Positions 23,021-30,966 of a DNA stretch of 52,548 bases are shown here, in pieces (position 1 is the stretch's first letter; the number at the start of each line of letters is the position of its first letter). A program made the position numbers and the translations under genes. The notes beneath the pieces were generated by a model that saw nothing but the letters and a program-made list of their open reading frames with translations, was not told where the DNA came from and made no database searches. Where the stretch lies: NCBI RefSeq assembly GCF_018283645.1, contig NZ_JAGSXH010000035.1, positions 1 through 52,548 of the forward strand. Direction: 5' to 3'. Source of the stretch: Actinocrinis puniceicyclus. Its GTDB lineage: Bacteria > Actinomycetota > Actinomycetes > Streptomycetales > Catenulisporaceae.

Positions 23021-25219
23021 TTACTGTTCGCTTAGCCACTGCTCGGCCGCCTCAATAAGTGAAGTCGATCCCTTGCCGCTCGCATACCTGATGGTGCGCG
23101 CATCACGGTTAGCTCGAAGTGTGTCCACAGCAGAGTGGGTTGCCGCCTTGTCCATGATCACCAGCAAGTCTGCGCTGTGAGCGGCGTTTCGCAGGGCAGA
23201 TGTCGCCACCGTATCGGTCAACACAACGACCCCGAGGCCGGGATGGCGACTGCGCAGGAGGTTCGCTGCTCTGTCTGCGGCTGACTCAATGAGAGAGTAC
23301 AGGGCGATCTTCAGGCTGGTTGTGCGCCGAGTTCCCGCTGTCGCAAGCTCCTGGGAGACACGTTCGGTGAGTTGGATTGCGGTTCCGAACACCGGTGCGA
23401 TGTCGATCGCCACGGCGAGCACTGCTGCTGGCAGGCGGCGTGCATTGTGGTCTCCGATGCGTGTCAACAGCGGACGGGCAAAAGCGTCAAGCTTGGAGGC
23501 GCCCGAGGGCATGTAGGCGAGTAATAGTTCGAGCACCTCGACGTTCATCGGCATGTCCACATCGGTATGGAACGAGTCCCAGCCCGCGCGCAAGTATTCG
23601 ACAACCTCGTCGAAGGCGTCCCTACCCAGGCCGTTCTCCAGGAGGTCACTCGTGAGCTGGACGATTCGTCCGGCACGGTGCCTGTCACCGCTGTTGTCGC
23701 AGTAAGCCCAGAGTTCCAGGACGCATAGGGACAACTCGCGAACCTGCGTGGACATGCCACCGCTCGCATTGAGATCCCGGACCAGGTCGATGCAGGTATC
23801 CAGGCCGGGCTCCAAAGCTAGAGCGGCTGTCCGGGTCTCTGCCAGATTCCGGATTGACGTGACCGCGGCATCGACTCCGCCCTCCGCCCTGATCGCAGCT
23901 ACTCCGCGCTCCCTGACGTCAGCGGCGAGCTGATCGCGCTCACCTGGCTCAAGGCGCCCGTCGAACAGGCCGGTGAGGGTCTGTGCGATGTCGCTGCTGG
24001 CGATGTCGAAGCGTGGCAGAGCGGTTGAGCCCATCGCACTACGGAGCGCCTGCTCACCGTGCACGTCGCGGTGCCGCTCTAGCAGGGCGAGCGCCTTAAC
24101 AGTAAAGGTCTTGCCGATGCTTTCAATGACTGCTGGAAGATCCTCGGTAGAGGCGGGCATAGTGCTTAGCACGTCTACGGCGGCGTCATATCTGCCGGAG
24201 TCGATAGCGCGGCGAACCTGCTCCCGCTTCTCTTCCGGGGATGCGATGGTTGCTGGGCACGCGTCGACCGTCTGGCGGTCTGCTGTGAGGTGCTCTATCA
24301 CTGGATCAGGTGTCCAGCCAGCGTCAGCGAGCCGTCGACGCAGCGCAGCAACGGACTCGCCACCGTCCAGCGCCCAGAGGGTGTAGTAGCGGGCCCCCGA
24401 GGCTGATCGGATCGCAGCGACTGACGGGATCAACGAGCCGAACTGGACGGCTATCGGCTTGAACTCTTCTTGCGTGGGGAGGTCGGGCAGCTTTGACATT
24501 GCTAGGCGGGCTAAGGCGTCAGAGACATAGGACGGCTGGTCCAGGCGGAGCAGATTGCCGTATTCGGGCAGATCTTCCAACTCCTGCCAGTGCTGGAAGG
24601 ATGCGAGTAGCTGCGTTTGCAGGAAGAGCCGGTTTCTGGCGGTGATCCTATGGTCGGCTGCGAGCAGCGCGTAGGCCGATCGGGCTGCAGATTCGGGGCC
24701 GTACACGCAGGCATCCTGGAACTGACCGACGAGCCGCCCTACGGGCTGTGCGATGCGTGCCTCGCGCGGTGGGTTGTTCTCCAAGCTCGACGTCAAGGCA
24801 CGAAGGACATGAGCGACCTGGGTTGTGGTTTCCTCGGCGACGTTGAATCGATATATCAGGTGATTGTCTCCGGCCAGGACGCTCGCCGCCGACTCGAGCG
24901 GGTCGGTTGTCGTGGCAGGCAGACTTCGCCCATCGAAGTCGGTCCATGTTGTGCCGATATGTGATCGCAGCAGGTCACGGAGTGTCCGGGACTGGTTAGT
25001 GTCGAATGCGATCCCAAAGTAGGACGTGGCCCCTGCAACCCTTGCCGGTAGCAGGATCGGCCGGGGCGGGTCGCTGCTGATCGACCGCTGGGCGGCGTCG
25101 ATGAACTGGTTAAGCCGGGGCGTTTCGGAGTTCGGACTCAGCTCATTCGGGTATTGGTAAAATCTGGATAGGAACGTCTGCCAGCGTGCGGCCGGTCCGG
25201 CGGTGATGGTGTCAGTCAT
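23021..25219 (-). CDS. dpdD: DpdD, restriction-side protein of the Dpd system
   Basis: 732 residues, no transmembrane segments and no known catalytic motif. The name is by position and length; the gene is the last of the dpdE-to-dpdD operon, and ATG 25219 overlaps the dpdK stop by one base (TGATG). A mostly helical body is followed by a C-terminal stretch of about 100 residues (GLGVVVLTDTVATSALRNAA, SADLLVIMDKAATHSAVDTL, then SGKGSTSLIEAA). This recalls the DUF2325-like fold of putative nucleotide-binding or receiver-type domains. Genetic work on other dpd clusters places dpdD with the restriction genes, but its chemistry is unknown. It is convergent with the DIP1984-family gene. Confidence 0.7.
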   Translation of the reverse strand: MTDTITAGPAARWQTFLSRFYQYPNELSPNSETPRLNQFIDAAQRSISSDPPRPILLPARVAGATSYFGIAFDTNQSRTLRDLLRSHIGTTWTDFDGRSLPATTTDPLESAASVLAGDNHLIYRFNVAEETTTQVAHVLRALTSSLENNPPREARIAQPVGRLVGQFQDACVYGPESAARSAYALLAADHRITARNRLFLQTQLLASFQHWQELEDLPEYGNLLRLDQPSYVSDALARLAMSKLPDLPTQEEFKPIAVQFGSLIPSVAAIRSASGARYYTLWALDGGESVAALRRRLADAGWTPDPVIEHLTADRQTVDACPATIASPEEKREQVRRAIDSGRYDAAVDVLSTMPASTEDLPAVIESIGKTFTVKALALLERHRDVHGEQALRSAMGSTALPRFDIASSDIAQTLTGLFDGRLEPGERDQLAADVRERGVAAIRAEGGVDAAVTSIRNLAETRTAALALEPGLDTCIDLVRDLNASGGMSTQVRELSLCVLELWAYCDNSGDRHRAGRIVQLTSDLLENGLGRDAFDEVVEYLRAGWDSFHTDVDMPMNVEVLELLLAYMPSGASKLDAFARPLLTRIGDHNARRLPAAVLAVAIDIAPVFGTAIQLTERVSQELATAGTRRTTSLKIALYSLIESAADRAANLLRSRHPGLGVVVLTDTVATSALRNAAHSADLLVIMDKAATHSAVDTLRANRDARTIRYASGKGSTSLIEAAEQWLSEQ

Positions 25220-25752
25220 CAGAACAGGCTTATCAATTCAGTCGTCACAGCTGCGACGTGGGGCAGGTCGTTAGAGATGGTGACGAGTTCGCCGTTGAGT
25301 TCGATTCCTCGGTAGGTGAGGTTCATTGAGCCGTGGACAATCCAGTCGTCGCCAACGATTGCCTTCTGATGATCCAGGGCGTTTGGGTTGGGCAGCGCGT
25401 TGTGCGCGGTAAGCAGGTTGTCGGTGCCATCGCGACGAGCGCTATCCTTGAGTTGGCGGACGAAGGTGACCGCAGAGCGGTCCGGGCCGGTGGCGATATA
25501 TACCTTCGTCTGGTTGTGGAGCATGGTGCGAAGTACGGCGGACAGCCTGATGATGGTCGATCCCCATGTGGAGTTCAGGGCGCTGAAGTTGCCTCCGCGG
25601 TTATCGATAAGCGGTACATCGGAAATCCACGGGGACACGATGATTAGGCGCTGGCCCGGAGCTAACAGGTCGCCCACGATCAAGCTTTGGAGTGCCTCCG
25701 CGATGAGCCGGTGGGGTCGGGCGTAGGTGCGATGAATAATGCGTTGACTCAT
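25219..25752 (-). CDS. dpdK: DpdK, phospholipase-D-like protein
   Basis: 177 residues from ATG 25752, which overlaps the dpdJ stop as ATGA. The PLD signature is HQKAIVGDDWIVHGSMNLT, with H128, K130 and the GSMN loop at 141-144, and ELNGELVTIS following. Only one HKD motif is present, so an active site would need a homodimer, as in PLD-type nucleases such as Nuc or BfiI. PLD-fold proteins in restriction systems can cut DNA. Here it is the most likely nuclease of the restriction arm. An N-terminal extension read through dpdJ is rejected. Confidence 0.85.
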   Translation of the reverse strand: MSQRIIHRTYARPHRLIAEALQSLIVGDLLAPGQRLIIVSPWISDVPLIDNRGGNFSALNSTWGSTIIRLSAVLRTMLHNQTKVYIATGPDRSAVTFVRQLKDSARRDGTDNLLTAHNALPNPNALDHQKAIVGDDWIVHGSMNLTYRGIELNGELVTISNDLPHVAAVTTELISLF

Positions 25753-28700
25753 TGTGGCGCCTCCTCCAGGGAGACATCGAGCCCGAGTTGTCCATCGGTA
25801 CGCGTCGTCGCCTCGATCCGCGGGTGGACGTGCAGCCAGCCCATTTCGACCGGGGTTGTTGCCAGGTAGTGCAGCGCTGCCTTGAGGCTGCGCGGGTTGT
25901 TGCTGGCCGAGACGAGGCGGCACCGGCCGGTCTGCGTGATGTGCTGTTCGAGCACACGTACCCAACCGTCTGCATCCACGTCGATTTCGCGGGCCGGATC
26001 AGGCAGGCTTTCCAGCACTAGGGTCCGTTCAGTGAGAGGCGCTTCATCGACGAAGCGGTTCGATGCTACGAGGGAGGCGGCTCTTCGTGCCTCGGCGCGC
26101 GGCCATAGAAGCCCCAGCAGGACGGAATTGGCCCAATTGCTATCGTTTTGACTTCCCCCTGGGACGGCCATGGCCAAGGCAGAGCGCACGGTCGGGTCTG
26201 CGGCGAGAGCGTTGCAGATACCGCGATGGTCAATCGCGAACCCGGTGCGCTCCTCGATCGCGTCCCAGTGACTGAGGCATTGCCGGAGCAGGTCGTCGGT
26301 TTCTGCGGATGAGCCAGGGCGGAAGATCCGGCTGGCGAGTGCGGCGACGCTGGCGTGAGCCAGGCTCACGCCGAAGGATGCCAGCTTCGCAAGAAGCTGC
26401 TGCCAATTGGCGAGGCGGCTGCCGTGGGCTATTCGGAAGTTTGACGCCGCCGCGGCGACTTGCTGGTCTGTGAGGAGCAGGTCGAGTGTGCGGCGCAGCG
26501 AGCGGTCGACGTCCTCCAGGTCGGAGGGCTGTAGGGCAGCAACGACGAGGTGGTCGAAACGGCGCGGATCTTCACTGAGTCTCGAGGTGAGCGCCTCGAG
26601 GAGTCCTCCGCCACCGATTGATGCGTCACTGAGGATGAACCGGGACGTCGTCCCGACCGTGAGGATGTCGACGATGCTGTCGTCATCGACATCGAACTCC
26701 GGGCACAGGGCCTGCGCAGCCAACTGCCAGGCCGCGGCGGCGGTTTGCACGTATCGCTCTTGTAGCCACGGCAGCCATGAGTCATCCGGCTCGCTGATTA
26801 GCAACGGCAATGTCTCGGCAATCGCCGCCGAGACGTGCGGAGAGTCCAAGAGATCGAGCAACCCCTGGTGCTGCGAGTTGGTTTCGCGGGCGCTGTCGTC
26901 GCCATCGTCGAGATCTACCGCGCCTGAATCCAACACAGTGCTGACGTGCCCACGCCACGCGGAGATGTCGCTTGGCGTAGCGGCATTCGTTTCAGGCCGG
27001 GACAACTCCAGTGCTGCGGCGGCGATCACGGTGTTGGCGATCTGGCGCGAAAGGAATGGATCGACGCGTAGGGCGTGCAGGCGGCGGCGGAGTAGATCCG
27101 TGAAGAAGTCTCGCCGAAGTTGGCGCAGTCGGGGCCGGTCGGAGGCCAAATCAAATGCGGCTACCGACGAGGGCGTCGCCAGTGAGACTATCTGGGCATC
27201 GACTGCCGCCTCATAGCCGATCGCCGCTGGTTGCCCATGCCATGAGAAGCTGTTGGTGACCTCCTCTTTTAGGCCGGAGCGGTGCACAACGCGGGCGGTC
27301 GACTGCAGCGCATACCGCCAGGTTCGCAGGGCGCCGCGGCCGGCGTGTAGGTAGGCGGTCACATTCGGAACGGCGTCGGCTATCGGACCGGTGTGTGGCC
27401 GGTGAAGCGTGATGCCGGTATGGGCTGGCTCCTGCAGCAACTGCCACGTCAGTCGGCCGTTCGAGGTGGGCTGAATGTCACCTCGCGGCACCTTCGGCGC
27501 CGTGATCAATGGCCTGACGAGCAGGGCTTCGCCGCCCTCCTGGGGAACCGATCGAAGGACCTCACCGTGGTGGGCCAGGCCGTCTTCCAACGCCAGTGTG
27601 CCTCCATCGGCCGCGGGTTGCACCCATAGGCCTCTGGTGCTATGAACCGCCCACCGCAGGGTGACTTTTCCGGGCGCCAATTCGTTCAACGCCATGCCGA
27701 CCGGGATCGACGTGTTAGCTGACTTGTCGTATTCCTCCTGGGGTTTTATGGCCACCTCGGGAAGGCACAGGTCGCTGAAGAGGGCCTTGGGGATGAACTC
27801 CGGCAGCGGCGAATCCCTGATCCACTGCTCGCCGCTGGGGACGATGCTCCCCTCCTTGTAAGCGGACCAGCCGCTGGACAGTCGGCGCAGCGCCGTGGGG
27901 ACCACGTCCAGCAACAGCGAGCGGGGCTGCTCCCAGCAAACCGCAGCGACTTCGTCCTCGGAGAGGTGCATCGATGCGGCGATGAACCGCATCAGAGCCT
28001 GTCGTTTCTCGCCACCCTCCATCACGTCACGTAACAAGGCAACAACCTCATTGCGCAACTCCGCGTAGGGTCCGCTGGTGGGCGGCTGGACGAATAGCCT
28101 GCGCATCTCGGTGGCACGATTGCCGGGGCGGTCACGCGCGGAGACGTCCAAGCGGTCCGCCGCCCAGTCGATCAGGCACATAGCGGCCTGCATCTTGCGA
28201 ACGGACTGATTGCCCAGAGGTAGTCGTTTTTCCGGAAGTGCCGGGTCTAGAAGCGCCTCGTAGTCTTGGTAGGCGATGCGGTCGCGTCCGTAGTCGGAGA
28301 GAACCGCTACCGTCCAGGGACGCTGGATCCGGGTCCGGCCAGCGCGCCCGCGGCGCTGCAGGAACTGCGCGATGTCACGCGGAGCCTTGTGCTGTACGAC
28401 GGCGCCCACCTTCGGGTCGTCGAATCCGATCTCGAGTGAGGCAGTGGTGACTACGACATCCGCGTCACTGCTGACCCCTGAGTCCTGGGAAGATGTGCGA
28501 TCTACCTTCAACAGTTCGCCCGTGAACCCGAGTTCCTCGGGCATCCACCATTGCTGACCATCATCGTCGCGTGCTTCCCAGTCTGTAACCGGGCCGAGGC
28601 GCAGCGAGGCGTGCCTCATGCGTAGCCCTGCCAGCGGGAAATCGCTTCGGCTAGGCGCACCAAACGGGCTGAGTCCTTCTGCGCTGAGATACATCCGATA

Positions 28701-30191
28701 GAGGCGGTTCACCGTGTCGAGGTTGTCGCAGAAGGCGAACACTCTGCTGCCGTAGGCGCCGATGCCCTGATCCTTCGGGTCAAGGACGCGACGCAGCAGC
28801 ATCAGCGTCTGGATTGTTGTGGACAGTAGGGTGGTCCGGGCCGCCGGGTCGCCACGCAGCACTACCTGGTACTCACGACCCTTGTCCTCCATATCGTCGA
28901 TGTCGGGGCGTACGTCCCGCACGGCGCCTTCGGCCAGTCCACATAGGTCGGTGAAGAACCGGTCGGCGTTGGCTAGGGTCGCGCTGAGCCCGACCCACGT
29001 GATGGGTTTGCCCAGAAGTCGACGCCAGCGGCGCAGCAAGAACGCAGCCTGGGCTCCGTTTGTCCCTTCGTAGGTGTGAACTTCGTCCAGGAGGATCAAC
29101 CCGGGCGTGCATGCGGCCTTGGGACCCACGCCGAAAACGTGCATATTTTCGCCGCTACTCAGCGAGCGGTTGAGCATCTCGGTCGTAGTGAACAACAGGT
29201 CCGGCGGTCGTCTCCGAATAGCCGGACGCGTCAAGACGATTTCGTCTTGGCTCACCACGTCCTGACACTTCACACAGTGCAGACACTCAATCCTGCTAGC
29301 GTAGTCGTCGAAGCGCCATACCAGTTGGCCCCCGCATCGCACTTCGCCTTCACCAACGCGGCAGGTGAGGAACGGGCAGATCCAACCTCCGGGCGCCTTG
29401 TTCCAGCCCGGTCCGTCCTTGTCTCCTGCTTCCTTGTAAGGGGTGGGTGAGAAGAACGTTCCCAAGCGCAGGCCGCGACCACCGGCCTTTCTTAGCCTGC
29501 GGGTCTCATCGAGGGCGGCCGCCAACTGGTCCTTCAGCAGTTCGTTGCGCGGATAGATAGCGAGCACGCCGACACCATCGGTGCGGCGACGTGTTGCGAG
29601 ATAGGCCAGGGCCGGGAGATAAAACGCAAGAGTCTTACCACTACCGGTGCCAGCGCTGACGATCACGCCGCTATCCCGGCCCTCCATCGCCTCGAAGACT
29701 CTGACAGTTGCGTCCACTTGGAACTGCGACAGGGTGCGCCCCTCGCCGACGATCTTTGTCGCCGCATCGATTACCGCGTCCGATACGCCTTGCTTGGCCA
29801 GGTGCGTGACAAGATCGGCGATGGTCCGATCTCGCTTAGGAAAACGTCGGGGCTCATGCCGGAAGCGGAAGTCGGCAACCAGGGCCGGAGCGGTCTGCCA
29901 CTGCCTGAACCTGTAGTCGAACAGTTGCCGTAGATGTGCCAGCAGGCGCATCGACTCCGACATCCGGGTTCGGTACTCCTGCGGCCACGTCCGGTCCAAA
30001 GCGAATACGAGCTTGTGGTTGAGCAGCTGGTTCAATACGTCCACGGGATCGGAGCCAGGGGCTGACTCGGCGATGCGGCGCTCGATCTGCTCCTGGGTCC
30101 ATGACTCGTCGGTCAAACCCCACACGAGGGCGCGCGCCTCGGTGTCCTCCAACGCGTCCAAGACCTCAAGCAGCGTCTTGGCATCAACCAT
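25749..30191 (-). CDS. dpdJ: DpdJ, very large DEAD/DEAH-box helicase
   Basis: 1480 residues. Walker A AGTGSGKT at 180-187, DEVH at 369-372, a motif III-like LSATLAN at about 399-405 and motif VI in RRGRAGRTRIQRP at about 615-627. Between motifs I and II lies a zinc-finger-like cluster with C272, C277, C286, C303, C306 and C309. The last 700 residues are unrecognised and poor in motifs. Large helicases of this kind with a zinc insert also occur in DISARM-type defence, so it probably translocates on DNA. The start at ATG 30191 overlaps the dpdI stop by eight bases, and its end overlaps dpdK. The protein is close to the usual DpdJ size. Confidence 0.88.
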   Translation of the reverse strand: MVDAKTLLEVLDALEDTEARALVWGLTDESWTQEQIERRIAESAPGSDPVDVLNQLLNHKLVFALDRTWPQEYRTRMSESMRLLAHLRQLFDYRFRQWQTAPALVADFRFRHEPRRFPKRDRTIADLVTHLAKQGVSDAVIDAATKIVGEGRTLSQFQVDATVRVFEAMEGRDSGVIVSAGTGSGKTLAFYLPALAYLATRRRTDGVGVLAIYPRNELLKDQLAAALDETRRLRKAGGRGLRLGTFFSPTPYKEAGDKDGPGWNKAPGGWICPFLTCRVGEGEVRCGGQLVWRFDDYASRIECLHCVKCQDVVSQDEIVLTRPAIRRRPPDLLFTTTEMLNRSLSSGENMHVFGVGPKAACTPGLILLDEVHTYEGTNGAQAAFLLRRWRRLLGKPITWVGLSATLANADRFFTDLCGLAEGAVRDVRPDIDDMEDKGREYQVVLRGDPAARTTLLSTTIQTLMLLRRVLDPKDQGIGAYGSRVFAFCDNLDTVNRLYRMYLSAEGLSPFGAPSRSDFPLAGLRMRHASLRLGPVTDWEARDDDGQQWWMPEELGFTGELLKVDRTSSQDSGVSSDADVVVTTASLEIGFDDPKVGAVVQHKAPRDIAQFLQRRGRAGRTRIQRPWTVAVLSDYGRDRIAYQDYEALLDPALPEKRLPLGNQSVRKMQAAMCLIDWAADRLDVSARDRPGNRATEMRRLFVQPPTSGPYAELRNEVVALLRDVMEGGEKRQALMRFIAASMHLSEDEVAAVCWEQPRSLLLDVVPTALRRLSSGWSAYKEGSIVPSGEQWIRDSPLPEFIPKALFSDLCLPEVAIKPQEEYDKSANTSIPVGMALNELAPGKVTLRWAVHSTRGLWVQPAADGGTLALEDGLAHHGEVLRSVPQEGGEALLVRPLITAPKVPRGDIQPTSNGRLTWQLLQEPAHTGITLHRPHTGPIADAVPNVTAYLHAGRGALRTWRYALQSTARVVHRSGLKEEVTNSFSWHGQPAAIGYEAAVDAQIVSLATPSSVAAFDLASDRPRLRQLRRDFFTDLLRRRLHALRVDPFLSRQIANTVIAAAALELSRPETNAATPSDISAWRGHVSTVLDSGAVDLDDGDDSARETNSQHQGLLDLLDSPHVSAAIAETLPLLISEPDDSWLPWLQERYVQTAAAAWQLAAQALCPEFDVDDDSIVDILTVGTTSRFILSDASIGGGGLLEALTSRLSEDPRRFDHLVVAALQPSDLEDVDRSLRRTLDLLLTDQQVAAAASNFRIAHGSRLANWQQLLAKLASFGVSLAHASVAALASRIFRPGSSAETDDLLRQCLSHWDAIEERTGFAIDHRGICNALAADPTVRSALAMAVPGGSQNDSNWANSVLLGLLWPRAEARRAASLVASNRFVDEAPLTERTLVLESLPDPAREIDVDADGWVRVLEQHITQTGRCRLVSASNNPRSLKAALHYLATTPVEMGWLHVHPRIEATTRTDGQLGLDVSLEEAPQ

Positions 30192-30963
30192 GGGTGCGCC
30201 TCATCACGTATCCATCGCTATTTTCGTACTGGTCGAGCCACTCACGTACCGCCTGGGTGACGAGCGGCCAGGGAGCCCCCTGTACAGACGCGGCTGCGTC
30301 GAGGAAGGTCTGTACCTCGGGGTGCAGGCTGGACATCGTCTCTGCTGCAGCGTTACGGATGTCCTCCCACTCCCGAGCGCCCGCGCGCCACCGCTGCACG
30401 GCGGTCGGCAACTGTCCGACGGCGATGTCTTTCGCCGGCTGGTCGAGGGTCCGGCGGAGCCGATTGACCGCCATCGCGGTAGAACCTGTCACGGGCGCGA
30501 CCAGTTCCCCGAGGTCGTCAGGGCGAAGGAGTTGGCGCTCTCCGTCCGCGGCCTCGTACAGTGCGCGTTCGGCGGCTTTGGCCGTCCTGCGGGCCACCTC
30601 CCATACCTCGTCGAGGCTCTTGCTGGTCAGACGATCGGTCAACTCAAGGCTGGGGTCTGTGACTCGCGTCGCGAGCGAGCGCAGATGCCTGCGCGCTTTC
30701 GCTGCATCCGGCCTGCGCGGCTCGCCGACGGTCACCCCGAGGTTTAGAAGGTCGCGGCGAACCTCGTCAGCGACTAGGAGTTGCTTCGTGCACTGCTCCG
30801 CAATCTTGCAGGCTGCGGTGATGGCTCGCGCTTCTTCCTCGCCGCGCTGCCGATCTCTGGCTTTCGCCAGGTCGAGCAATGCCTGTTGAGCTCGGGTCGC
30901 CAGGGTGCTGCCGCGCGGCGTGGGGGCTGAGTCGGATGGCATGACGTCTTCGGTCGGCGGCAT
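30184..30963 (-). CDS. dpdI: DpdI, restriction-side protein of unknown function
   Basis: 259 residues, highly charged and predicted mostly helical (EEEARAITAACKIAEQCTKQ, VWEVARRTAKAAERALYEAA). No catalytic motif or membrane segment is visible. It lies between dpdH (3-base gap) and dpdJ (8-base overlap), and the name is assigned only by this position. It could act as a structural adaptor between the ATPase DpdH and the helicase DpdJ, an inference. Confidence 0.6.
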   Translation of the reverse strand: MPPTEDVMPSDSAPTPRGSTLATRAQQALLDLAKARDRQRGEEEARAITAACKIAEQCTKQLLVADEVRRDLLNLGVTVGEPRRPDAAKARRHLRSLATRVTDPSLELTDRLTSKSLDEVWEVARRTAKAAERALYEAADGERQLLRPDDLGELVAPVTGSTAMAVNRLRRTLDQPAKDIAVGQLPTAVQRWRAGAREWEDIRNAAAETMSSLHPEVQTFLDAAASVQGAPWPLVTQAVREWLDQYENSDGYVMRRTHG

Positions 30964-30966
30964 GGA

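Noticed and set aside
25753-25965. N-terminal extension of DpdK
   Set aside because: It lies within dpdJ coding sequence and has no PLD similarity; ATG 25752 shows ATGA coupling.
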